Shown piece after piece: positions 1-6,654 of a DNA stretch of 20,305 nucleotides. The stretch comes from Verrucomicrobiaceae bacterium UBA2429 (GTDB lineage Bacteria; Verrucomicrobiota; Verrucomicrobiia; Verrucomicrobiales; Verrucomicrobiaceae): positions 1-20,305 of the forward strand of contig DDQZ01000093.1 in the NCBI GenBank assembly GCA_002343505.1. The letters run 5' to 3'. The notes under the pieces are model-generated. The model saw only the letters and a program-made list of their open reading frames with translations. It ran no database searches and was not told where the DNA came from. Within the stretch, counting starts at the first letter, position 1, and each line of letters begins with the position of its first letter. Both the position numbers and the translations under genes were made by a program.

Positions 1-62
1 GCCCAGCCCCCGCCGCCAAAAAGGCTCCGGCCAAGAAAGCCGCGAAGAAAAAGGCTGACTGA
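1..62 (+). CDS. 3' end of a Lys/Ala/Pro-rich protein (partial)
   Basis: Only the last 19 codons and the TGA stop (60-62) are present; codons are read from base 3. The visible tail is almost entirely Pro, Ala and Lys, with the pattern PAAKKAPAKKAAKKKAD. Such basic low-complexity tails occur at the C-terminus of histone H1-like proteins, HU-type nucleoid proteins, some topoisomerase I proteins and other nucleic-acid-binding proteins, where they bind DNA or RNA non-specifically. The rest of the gene is outside the window, so the protein cannot be named. It converges with the ThuA gene, whose stop is 42 bp away. Frame choice rests on this frame alone giving a coherent Lys/Ala pattern that ends in a stop. 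Confidence 0.6.
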   Translation, partial: PAPAAKKAPAKKAAKKKAD

Positions 63-104
63 CGCCGCCTCAGGCACCCGGTGCGGGCAGGCGACCGCGC
101 CGGG

Positions 105-911
105 TCACTTCTGCCGGGACTCGTAGCCGGGCAGCGGTTTGCCGTCGTCGTTCAGTTTGCCGCAGGACCAGAGCAGGCCGCGCGCCACGAGATCGAGGAA
201 GACCGGGTCTTCCATCGTCGAGTTGTTGTGGCCCATGGTCGTGCCGAAGACTCTGCCCTTGCCATAGGTGTTCACCCACACGAGGTGGTGGTCCTGTTTC
301 GTGTCCTCGCCGTAGGCCTTCGCCAGCGGCACGAAGTCCGGGTAAAGCACCTCGTTCTTGTAAAGCTCGTCCGCCTTGTCCAGCCACTCCATGGGGAAGC
401 CCTTCATGACGGGATGCCCGGGCGCGATGTTTTTCACCAGCAGGTCGCGGTTCTTCTCGTGGCTCATGCTTTTCTGGCCCACGCACTTGCGCCACTCGTC
501 CGTGGCGGCGGCGCGGTAGCTGTGCGCGGAGCAGTGCAGCATCACGGCGGGCACGCCCTCGTGGTGGGGCCTTGCGATGCGCTCGACAAAAGCGTTGTCG
601 GTGATGCCGCCGAAGCATTCGTTGTGCAGCACCACGTCGTAGCCCGCCGCCCAGCCGTCCTTCTCATAGATGCTGATGCGGTGGGTCTTGTCCTTCTTTC
701 CGTCCGGTCCCTCCTCGTGGACGATGGTGAACTCCACATTCGCCCGCGAGCTGAGGCCCTCGGCCAGGATCATCTTTTGATTTTCATAGTCGTGGCAGCA
801 GCCGCCGGTGACCATGAGCACGCGCAGAGCCTTCGGGGTCTCGGGCTCGGCTGCGAAGGCGATGAGTCCGGCGATGCAAAGGGCGGAGAGCAGGGGGAGG
901 TGGAATTTCAT
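105..911 (-). CDS. Secreted ThuA-domain (trehalose-utilisation-like) protein
   Basis: A 268-residue protein starting at ATG 911 and ending at TGA 107-105. The N-terminus is a signal peptide (MKFHLPLLSALCIAGLIAFA, probable cleavage before AEPET), so export is expected. The body (about residues 28-250) is a ThuA domain with a class I glutamine-amidotransferase-like fold; recognisable parts are LRVLMVTGGCCHDYENQ, DVVLHNECF, PAVMLHCSAHSYR and GRVFGTTMGHNN. ThuA-like proteins are abundant in Planctomycetes and Verrucomicrobia and are usually linked to sugar metabolism; the precise reaction is not established. The start was chosen because the frame, although open upstream, would run through plsY, and this ATG begins a proper signal peptide with GGAG close upstream. 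It lies 44 bp downstream of plsY on the same strand and may be co-transcribed. Confidence 0.9.
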   Translation of the reverse strand: MKFHLPLLSALCIAGLIAFAAEPETPKALRVLMVTGGCCHDYENQKMILAEGLSSRANVEFTIVHEEGPDGKKDKTHRISIYEKDGWAAGYDVVLHNECFGGITDNAFVERIARPHHEGVPAVMLHCSAHSYRAAATDEWRKCVGQKSMSHEKNRDLLVKNIAPGHPVMKGFPMEWLDKADELYKNEVLYPDFVPLAKAYGEDTKQDHHLVWVNTYGKGRVFGTTMGHNNSTMEDPVFLDLVARGLLWSCGKLNDDGKPLPGYESRQK

Positions 912-955
912 GCGCTCCGATGTTGGCGGGCGTGCGCGGCAAACACAAGCCCGGA

Positions 956-1618
956 TCACTCCCCGGCGGAGGTCTCCTTTTTCCGCCCAGCCTGCGGCTC
1001 GGTGCCGTCGAGGATGCGGCGGATGTTGGCCCGGTGGCGCACGATGACCAGCACCATGACCAGGATGCCAAAGCCGAGCATCACGGGGTCCTTCCGCCCG
1101 CTGCGGGACATTTCCACCCACATCGTGCCCGCCACGCCCACGCCAGCGAGCATGGAGGCCAGAGAGACATAGCGGGTGACGAAATAAGTGATCAGCCACA
1201 CGCCCAGCCCGCCCACCATGGCCAGCCAGTGAATGCCCAGCAGCACCCCGGCGGTGGTTGCCACGCCCTTGCCGCCTTTGAAGCCGAGCCAGAAGGTGAA
1301 CATGTGCCCGAGCACCGCGGCGAAGCCGGTGAGCACCACGCCGGCGGACTGCAAAGCCGTGCCCGCCACGCCCTCCGCCGTTCCCAGCCAGCCCGCCGCG
1401 AGCCACACGGGCAGCCAGCCTTTGAGCAGGTCGAGGATGAAAACGGGAATGCCGATGCCTTTGCCCAGCACGCGGATCACATTCGTCGCTCCAATGTTGC
1501 CGCTGCCGTGCTTGCGGATGTCCACCCCGCGCAGCCGGCCCGCCAGATAACCGAAAGGCAGCGAGCCGCAGAGGTAGCCGCCGAGCGCGGCGAGGAGGAG
1601 GGCTGTCACGGGAGTCAT
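956..1618 (-). CDS. plsY: Glycerol-3-phosphate acyltransferase PlsY
   Basis: A 220-residue integral membrane enzyme, the usual length for PlsY. It transfers the acyl group of acyl-phosphate to glycerol-3-phosphate, the first committed step of phospholipid synthesis in bacteria that use the PlsX/PlsY route. The three family motifs are visible. Motif 1 spans GSLPFGYLAGRLRGVDIR and GSGNIGATNVIR (residues 18-49); motif 2 is GHMFTFWLGFKGGKGVATTAG (104-124, glycine-rich); motif 3 is the C-terminal RHRANIRRILDGTE. Hydrophobic stretches fit several membrane spans. The ATG at 1618 is preferred over a longer upstream frame because PlsY proteins begin directly with this hydrophobic segment; AAGG sits 3 nt before it. 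The ThuA gene follows 44 bp downstream. plsX is not in the window. Confidence 0.96.
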   Translation of the reverse strand: MTPVTALLLAALGGYLCGSLPFGYLAGRLRGVDIRKHGSGNIGATNVIRVLGKGIGIPVFILDLLKGWLPVWLAAGWLGTAEGVAGTALQSAGVVLTGFAAVLGHMFTFWLGFKGGKGVATTAGVLLGIHWLAMVGGLGVWLITYFVTRYVSLASMLAGVGVAGTMWVEMSRSGRKDPVMLGFGILVMVLVIVRHRANIRRILDGTEPQAGRKKETSAGE

Positions 1619-2259
1619 GCGCCTTATTACTGAGGGAGCCTCCGCCGCGCCAGCCAAAAGAAACACATCACGCCTGGCCGCGAGCGCCTTGGGTCGCCTC
1701 CCAACGTCCCACGGTGCCTCCCAGCGCATCTGGGTGCCTCCCCAGATGCGCTGCTATGAGGCGGCTCAGTCGCTGCCGGTCAGCTTCTCCGCGCCGCCTC
1801 CAGTGTCGTAGGCCCCATCACGGCCAGTTTGGAAATCAGTTCGGGAAGCACATGGGATAAAGTTGTCGTTGTCATGGGGCATGATTATCCCCCCGGTCAT
1901 TTGAGGTCAAGATTCACACTGCTGTGGTGCCTTCGACTTCTCAGTCGAATCAGCGTCTCCTCAAATCCGGCCATTCATGGAATCGCGGTGGATCACGGCG
2001 CTGGCCCATTCTTCGTAGTGGTGGCTGCACAGGCCCTCGCGGGCGCAGCCTCGGGAGCAGCGGGGGGACATTGCGTTCGCGCTGGGTGGGTCGGTTGCTG
2101 CGCTGGCTTTGCCTGGCCGTTGGCTTGAGCTTGGACCTCATCGGCTTCGCGCTGGCGTTGGACGGCTTGCTGAACCCAGCCGCAGGAGAAGAAGCCGAAG
2201 AAATTGAGGTGGGTGCAGTGATGCACGGGCTGGCCGGAGCGGTTAGCTGGGCAGGCAAA
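1619..2259. other. 641-bp region without a convincing gene
   Basis: This gap lies between the plsY start and the end of the antitoxin-like gene. Open frames exist on both strands (for example + 1829-2128 and - 2226-1993), but their translations are low-complexity or lack domain-like pattern, and I do not accept them as genes. Its left part contains a 20-bp-phased repeat with a strong hairpin (1691-1752). A 24-bp stretch (1761-1784) resembles the 3' end of the symporter gene at 5232-5255. Two overlapping short minus-strand frames of about 31 and 38 codons begin near 1875-1882, one with a G-run upstream; either could be a very small or decayed gene, but nothing identifies them. Confidence 0.5.
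1691..1752. repeat. 20-bp-phased repeat ending in a 13-bp perfect hairpin
   Basis: GCCTCCC occurs three times exactly 20 bp apart (1695, 1715 and 1735), each within a similar GGT(C/G)GCCTCCC context. The last unit is folded into an inverted repeat: CAGCGCATCTGGG (1721-1733), a 6-nt loop TGCCTC, and the perfect complement CCCAGATGCGCTG (1740-1752). There is no T-run on either side, so this is not a standard intrinsic terminator. It lies 73 bp upstream of the plsY start. It may be one copy of a dispersed REP/BIME-like element of the host genome; that is inference. Confidence 0.7.
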
Positions 2260-2448
2260 TTAGGCGCGTGCCTTGACAGGCTCACCAGTTCCCCTGCGCA
2301 TCTGTGCCATAGCGAGCATTGCTTTATCCTTGTCGAAAAATGCGAGCACCTGCTCACGGCTCATGGTCTGCGTTTTCGCTGAGACATCGGCTTTCCAGCG
2401 GCGTGCCTCGGTCACGGCATCAAAGGTTTTGGTCTTCATCGGTTTCAT
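2260..2448 (-). CDS. Putative antitoxin of a toxin-first PIN system
   Basis: A 62-residue protein that begins inside the 3' end of the PIN-domain gene, overlapping it by 29 bp; a second in-frame ATG at 2439 gives a 59-residue form. The sequence MKTKTFDAVTEARRWK followed by a helical, charged stretch (SREQVLAFFDKDKAMLAMAQ) resembles the small partner proteins often encoded directly after PIN genes in Verrucomicrobia and cyanobacteria. Those begin with a similar KTFDAV block and a Ser-Arg-Glu-x-x-Leu-x-Phe helix. The expected role is to bind and neutralise the PIN nuclease and perhaps repress the operon. No classical DNA-binding domain is obvious. The assignment rests mainly on gene order, size and overlap. 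Confidence 0.65.
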   Translation of the reverse strand: MKPMKTKTFDAVTEARRWKADVSAKTQTMSREQVLAFFDKDKAMLAMAQMRRGTGEPVKARA

Positions 2449-2902
2449 CGTTGAGCAGTTGCAGTGGGGTAAGGATACGGATTTGCGGGTAGCCGTGCAA
2501 GAGGTTCACCGCGTTAAATCCAGCCTCCCGCTTGATGTTGGCGAGATGCTTGAAGTTCCAGCTCACTACAAGCGGCAGGGCATGGACCGTCGCAACAGCA
2601 ATATGCCGGGCGTCATCAGCATACTTGGGCGTGACGACTCCTGCCGTGAGATAGGCACTGGCCAGCGTCTCAGCTTCATCGTTCAGCTCCAGGATCTGGG
2701 CTTCATCAGTGAAGGTGCTGGCAAAGTGCGCCTGCACCTCTGGAGGCGCACCCATGATTTCACGGGCAGTGACGACGGAGGCCACAAACTGATACATACC
2801 CAGTTCGGCCCGCTGGAACATCTCCTGGGTGGCTTCCTTCCATTCATCATCGAAGTAGCCGCCGATGACGGAAGTGTCGAGATAGAGCGTCGGGATGTGC
2901 AT
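2420..2902 (-). CDS. PIN-domain ribonuclease toxin (VapC-like)
   Basis: A 160-residue single-domain PIN protein. PIN toxins are Mg/Mn-dependent RNases that block translation. The acidic metal-binding set is visible: D9 in LYLDTSVIGGYFD, E48 in VVTAREIMG, and D96/D97 in KYADDARHIAVA; the C-terminal VVSWNFKHLAN block (N116) is characteristic of one PIN subgroup. The length is normal and the gene looks intact. ATG 2902 directly precedes the first beta strand, as expected. The gene comes first in its pair, and the small antitoxin-like gene starts inside its last codons. No transposase or other mobility gene is next to it. Local base composition is visibly less GC-rich than in the neighbouring blocks, consistent with acquisition. 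Confidence 0.88.
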   Translation of the reverse strand: MHIPTLYLDTSVIGGYFDDEWKEATQEMFQRAELGMYQFVASVVTAREIMGAPPEVQAHFASTFTDEAQILELNDEAETLASAYLTAGVVTPKYADDARHIAVATVHALPLVVSWNFKHLANIKREAGFNAVNLLHGYPQIRILTPLQLLNDETDEDQNL

Positions 2903-3004
2903 GAGCGACAGTCTATCATCGGGGGCATGGCTTGCGAACTTTCCTTGTCCTCGTGAAGAGGAATCACAAAACGGCTCAAAAGTGGATGGGAATCAGCTTT
3001 TCCA

Positions 3005-3073
3005 ATCTTTTACCAGAGAAAAGGCACATGGGCATCTGAACCTGATTTGCTGGTAAAAATGGAGGTAAAAGAT
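3005..3073. repeat. Nested inverted repeat of TTTTACC motifs
   Basis: ATCTTTTACC (3005-3014) is perfectly inverted as GGTAAAAGAT (3064-3073), and inside it TTTTACCA (3008-3015) is inverted as TGGTAAAA (3051-3058). The two right-hand motifs also form a short direct repeat. The stretch is AT-rich and lies between the PIN gene start (2902) and the end of the decayed sigma gene (3078). It could be an operator for the toxin-antitoxin pair, although it is about 100 bp upstream, or the remains of a small repeat element. The sequence alone cannot decide. Confidence 0.45.
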
Positions 3074-3077
3074 GGGT

Positions 3078-3466
3078 TCACGTTTGATTCATCAGCAGGG
3101 CGTCGAGTTCGTCCTTGATGTCGGCTGAGGAGGGCTGGCGGAGGGTTTCGGCCACTTTGCGTGCTCGTGCTGATTGATGAGAAAGTGTTTCACGCTTGCG
3201 AGCAGGAAGTTGCGGAAGCGACCGCGCTCCGGGGTGGCGTGGGTGAGCGGGTGCTTCTCCAGGATGCGCTGGAAGAAACTCTGAGTGAGATCCTCGGCGT
3301 CCTGCTGGCTCCGGCCCTGAGAACGGATGTGGGCATACACAGGGAACCAGTAGTCCCGGCAGAGGTCAGCAAGGGCGGTGCTGGCACGGGGATCATCCGG
3401 GCGCTGGCTGGCGGCGACGATGCTCCAACGGGTGGCGGGAAAGGCGGGACTGCGGGGTGGATTCAT
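3078..3466 (-). pseudogene. ECF-type RNA polymerase sigma factor, internally deleted and frameshifted
   Basis: The open frame (3466-3092, 124 residues) starts like a full sigma factor of the Planctomycetes/Verrucomicrobia ECF kind. It has PATRWSIVAAS, then LCRDYWFPVYAHIRSQG and DAEDLTQSFFQRILEK (residues 57-71, sigma region 2), and GRFRNFLLASVKHFLINQHEHA. Family members then continue for roughly 70 or more residues with region 4, which binds the -35 element. Here the frame instead enters unrelated Pro/Ser-rich sequence and stops. In the neighbouring frame the same DNA reads ARARKVAETLRQ and then DIKDELDALLMNQT before TGA 3080-3078, which looks like the normal C-terminal end of such factors. 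The simplest reading is deletion of the middle of the gene plus a frame change near 3155-3165. Without region 4 it should not direct transcription on its own. Confidence 0.75.
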
Positions 3467-3695
3467 GCGAGAAAGCGGTGTTCAACGATGATCTACAGAA
3501 GCCGCGCTGAAGTGGTGGTGAAAAAGGTGAAAATAGTTTCGGAATGCGCCTCCCAGGAGGGCCAACCAGTTTGATGAACTCAGACCGGATCACTTTTGCC
3601 GGCTTAGCGGTTCATAACGTGAAGTTCAATCTGGCAGGGTGATTCTTGCGAAGTGGATGCCGCCAGACTGCTCGCGAGGGCGGTTTTCGATCTGC

Positions 3696-5162
3696 TCACG
3701 GCTTCTCCGCCGCCAGCTCGCCGAGCATCTCGACGAGGGCGTTCACCATCTTCACCGAGGCGTCGAGCTGCACTTTGTTGACGCCGATCCAGGTTTCGTA
3801 GCCGCCGAGCTTGTGCTGTTCGGGCGTGGGCAGGTAGCCGTGGGAGCCGTTGGCGATGGAAATGTTCATGAGCGGCTGGATGGGGCTGCGTTGCTTCAAT
3901 TCCAGGCCGATTTCCGCGAAGACCTCGAACGGCATCGCGGCAACGGCGAGGTCGCCGATGCGGTGTGTTTGCACGATGACATCGACATTCGGCGGCATGT
4001 CCGGCGAGGCGTATGCGAGCACGGTGCTGTAGGTGCTGTAGCGGCTCGTGCTCATCGGCTTGATCCTTCGGGCCTTCACCGACTCCGCCCACGCGACCTC
4101 TTCCTTCGTCGGATAGCGACGTTCAAAGGTCAGTGTGCGCTGCACGGATGCGAGCTTCACATGATCGTGCCATTTCAGGGCTTGATGCGCTTCCATGACC
4201 TTGCTGGCGCACAAATCGGCCACCTCGCGGGCTTTTTCGAAGGGTTGATACTTCTTCTTCGGCTGCGGGCCGCGTTTCGCCAGTTCCTCGTCGGAGTAGC
4301 GCTCCAGATTGTTCACGTCACCGCTGGTGCCGTTGGCCATGATGCCGACAAACGGCGGGTCTTGATGCCGGTCCGCGCCGAGCAGCTCGCCCACGCGGTC
4401 GGCGAAAATCGCGAAGTAGTCTGCCGAGATCGTGTTCGGCGTCACACCGCCGACGTAGTGCAGCCCGTAGGAGGCCATGAGCGAGATCGGTTTGCCCGAA
4501 GTTGAGCGCACCGAAAGGAAGGTGATTTGCGGGTCCACGGGACCGGCGGCCTTCAGCAGGCCTTTGTATCCGGGATTCGTGTCCACCTTTTCGACGTTGT
4601 CATGCGCACCGTAGATCGGGCCGCGCTCCGGCATCACGAACCAGCGGCGATTGAAGACCTGCGTCGGCTCCTCGGCGACACCCCAGGCAATCTGCGCGGG
4701 CTCCAGTTGATTGTGAGCCCGCAGCACGCCATCAGCGATCCGCCGGGTCAAAAACGCGCTGTATTCAAAATACGGCTCGCCCTCGCGCTCCTCCAGCCTC
4801 GCGCCACCCGTGGTGTGCGAATGCGTGGCCGAGATGACCACGCACTGCGGCGGGATGCCGGTCGTCTTTTCGATGATCACCTTGGCCGCAGCCGCGACCT
4901 CGGCCGAAATGTGCCGCAGATCGCACACGACCAGTGCCAGCTTCGCCTCCCCATCGTCGAGCACGAGACAACGGGCGTGCAAATCGTCATGCACATGCGT
5001 CGCTGGCGGTCGGCTCGTGCGACCCACAGGCACAGCGGCGATGGTCGGCGTGATGTTGCTCGTGGCGGCGCCCGCGCGGAGTACTGGCGCTGCGGCGGCA
5101 AGGTCCAGCGAGGCGAATGCCAGACAAAGACTGGCGAGGATGAGCGCGCGTTCTGTGTGCAT
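3696..5162 (-). CDS. Secreted neutral/alkaline ceramidase-like hydrolase
   Basis: A 488-residue protein with an N-terminal signal peptide (MHTERALILASLCLAFASLD then LAAAA), so it probably acts in the periplasm or outside the cell. The body matches the N-terminal domain of neutral/alkaline non-lysosomal ceramidases, Zn-dependent amidases that cleave the N-acyl bond of sphingolipids. Visible landmarks are RAGAATSNITP near residue 29, VISATHSHTTGG (109-120; the family's His-containing metal site) and NGTSGDVNN (277-285). It is shorter than true ceramidases (about 650-700 residues) and lacks their C-terminal domain. It therefore belongs with the abundant ceramidase-like proteins of Planctomycetes and Verrucomicrobia, whose substrates are mostly unknown. 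It lies 73 bp downstream of the symporter on the same strand and may be its last operon partner. Confidence 0.82.
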   Translation of the reverse strand: MHTERALILASLCLAFASLDLAAAAPVLRAGAATSNITPTIAAVPVGRTSRPPATHVHDDLHARCLVLDDGEAKLALVVCDLRHISAEVAAAAKVIIEKTTGIPPQCVVISATHSHTTGGARLEEREGEPYFEYSAFLTRRIADGVLRAHNQLEPAQIAWGVAEEPTQVFNRRWFVMPERGPIYGAHDNVEKVDTNPGYKGLLKAAGPVDPQITFLSVRSTSGKPISLMASYGLHYVGGVTPNTISADYFAIFADRVGELLGADRHQDPPFVGIMANGTSGDVNNLERYSDEELAKRGPQPKKKYQPFEKAREVADLCASKVMEAHQALKWHDHVKLASVQRTLTFERRYPTKEEVAWAESVKARRIKPMSTSRYSTYSTVLAYASPDMPPNVDVIVQTHRIGDLAVAAMPFEVFAEIGLELKQRSPIQPLMNISIANGSHGYLPTPEQHKLGGYETWIGVNKVQLDASVKMVNALVEMLGELAAEKP

Positions 5163-5235
5163 GGCGGGGGGCTGGGTTTTGCCGGCTTGATCGGGAAAAA
5201 ACGACCGGAGACAGAATCTGCCGCATGGTCACGGC

Positions 5236-6588
5236 TCAGTCGGTGCCGGTGAGCTCGTGGCGGTGGGCGCGGGTTTCCGCGGCGATGACACGGCTCAGAA
5301 GGATGAGGCAGATGAGGTTGGGCACGGCCATGAGGCCGTTGGCGGCGTCGGAGAAGTCCATCACCGCCGCGGCCGGCTGGACGGCGCCGACCAGGACCAT
5401 GATCACCCACAGGATGCGGTAGGGCTTCACCGCGCGCGGCCCGACGAGGTATTCGGCCGCTTTTTCCCCGTAGTAGCACCAGCCGAGGATGGAGGAAAAG
5501 ACGAAGGTCATGAGGCCGAAGAGCAGGAAAATGGGGCCGATGGTGTGCAGCTCCTCAAAGGCGGCGTTGGTCAGCGCCGCTTTGGGCAGCCCCTCCTTCC
5601 AATGCCCGCTGCTGACGATGACCAGCCCGGTCAAGGCGCACACCACCACGGTGTCCCAGAAGGTGGCGGAGGAGGAGACCAGCGCCTGGCGCACCGGATT
5701 CCGCGTCTGCGCGGCGGCGGCCACGATGGGGGCGCTGCCGAGGCCGGACTCGTTGGAAAACAGGCCGCGCGCGATGCCGGCCTGCACGGCCTGGCGGATC
5801 GTGGCGCCCAAAAAGCCGCCCACCGCCGCCTGCCCGGCAAAGGCGCCATCCCAGATCTCCCCCAGCGCCCCCGGCAGCAGCGCCGCGTTTTTGATCAGAA
5901 TGAGCACGCAGCCCAGGATGTAACCCAGCGCCATCACAGGCACGAGCACCCCGCAAACCCGCGCGATGCTCCTCACCCCGCCCAGGACGACCGCGCCGGT
6001 GATGGCCGCCATCACCAGACCCGCCACCCAGCGCAGCACCGCGTCCGCCTCGGCGCCGGGCTTGACCCACTCCTTGAGCGTCTCCACCACCGCGTTGGCC
6101 TGGAACATGTTGCCAATGCCGAAGGCGGCGATGCAGGTGAAGACGGCGAAGACAACTCCCAGCCACTTCTGCCCCAGGCCGCGCTCCAGCGCATACATCG
6201 GCCCGCCGGCGAAGCTGCCGTCCGGCATTTGCACGCGGTATTTCACCGCCAGCACCGCCTCGGAGTATTTGGTGGCGATGCCGAAGACACCGGTCAGCCA
6301 CATCCAGAACACCGCGCCCGGACCGCCCGCGGCCACCGCTCCCGCCACGCCAATGATGTTGCCCGCGCCGATGGTGGCCGCCAGCGCGGTCATCAGCGCG
6401 CCAAACTGGGACACATCCCCCTCACCCTCCTTGCTCCGCGTGAAGGAAATCTTGATGGCGCGCGGGATGTAGCGCTGGATGAGCCCCGTGCGGAAGGTGA
6501 GGAAGAGATGCGTGCCGAAAAGCAGCACGATGAGGGGCGTGCCCCAGACGTATCCCGAGAAGGCGGCGGCGAATTCTGAAAAATTCAT
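5236..6588 (-). CDS. AGCS-family sodium:alanine/glycine-type symporter
   Basis: A 450-residue polytopic inner-membrane protein of normal family length with about 11 hydrophobic segments. AGCS carriers bring alanine, glycine or related small amino acids into the cell with Na+. Diagnostic stretches are ATIGAGNIIGVAGAVAAGGP (71-90), GAVFWMWLTGVFGIATKYSE (91-110, the family signature region) and FAGGPMYALERGLGQKWLG. The exact substrate and coupling ion cannot be read from sequence. The ATG at 6588 opens with MNFSEFAAAFSGYVWGTPLI, a typical AGCS start. The repeat-protein gene ends 66 bp upstream and the ceramidase-like gene begins 73 bp downstream, all on one strand. Co-transcription is possible, but the gaps are large enough for separate promoters. 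Confidence 0.95.
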   Translation of the reverse strand: MNFSEFAAAFSGYVWGTPLIVLLFGTHLFLTFRTGLIQRYIPRAIKISFTRSKEGEGDVSQFGALMTALAATIGAGNIIGVAGAVAAGGPGAVFWMWLTGVFGIATKYSEAVLAVKYRVQMPDGSFAGGPMYALERGLGQKWLGVVFAVFTCIAAFGIGNMFQANAVVETLKEWVKPGAEADAVLRWVAGLVMAAITGAVVLGGVRSIARVCGVLVPVMALGYILGCVLILIKNAALLPGALGEIWDGAFAGQAAVGGFLGATIRQAVQAGIARGLFSNESGLGSAPIVAAAAQTRNPVRQALVSSSATFWDTVVVCALTGLVIVSSGHWKEGLPKAALTNAAFEELHTIGPIFLLFGLMTFVFSSILGWCYYGEKAAEYLVGPRAVKPYRILWVIMVLVGAVQPAAAVMDFSDAANGLMAVPNLICLILLSRVIAAETRAHRHELTGTD

Positions 6589-6654
6589 GCGCGTGTCATA
6601 GCGGCCCGCCGTGCCAATCCCAAGAAAAAACTGCGCCGCCAGCGGATTCCCCGC

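Noticed and set aside
63..104. A terminator between the Lys/Ala-rich gene and the ThuA gene
   Set aside because: Only short stems such as GCACC/GGTGC with a 1-nt loop and no T-run are present; too weak to call.
105..1406. A longer, 433-residue form of the ThuA protein
   Set aside because: The extra 165 residues are plsY read out of frame; the internal ATG at 911 begins a normal signal peptide.
5257..6579. A 440-codon plus-strand frame rich in His, Asp and Gln
   Set aside because: It is antisense to the AGCS symporter, whose family signature is clear on the minus strand.
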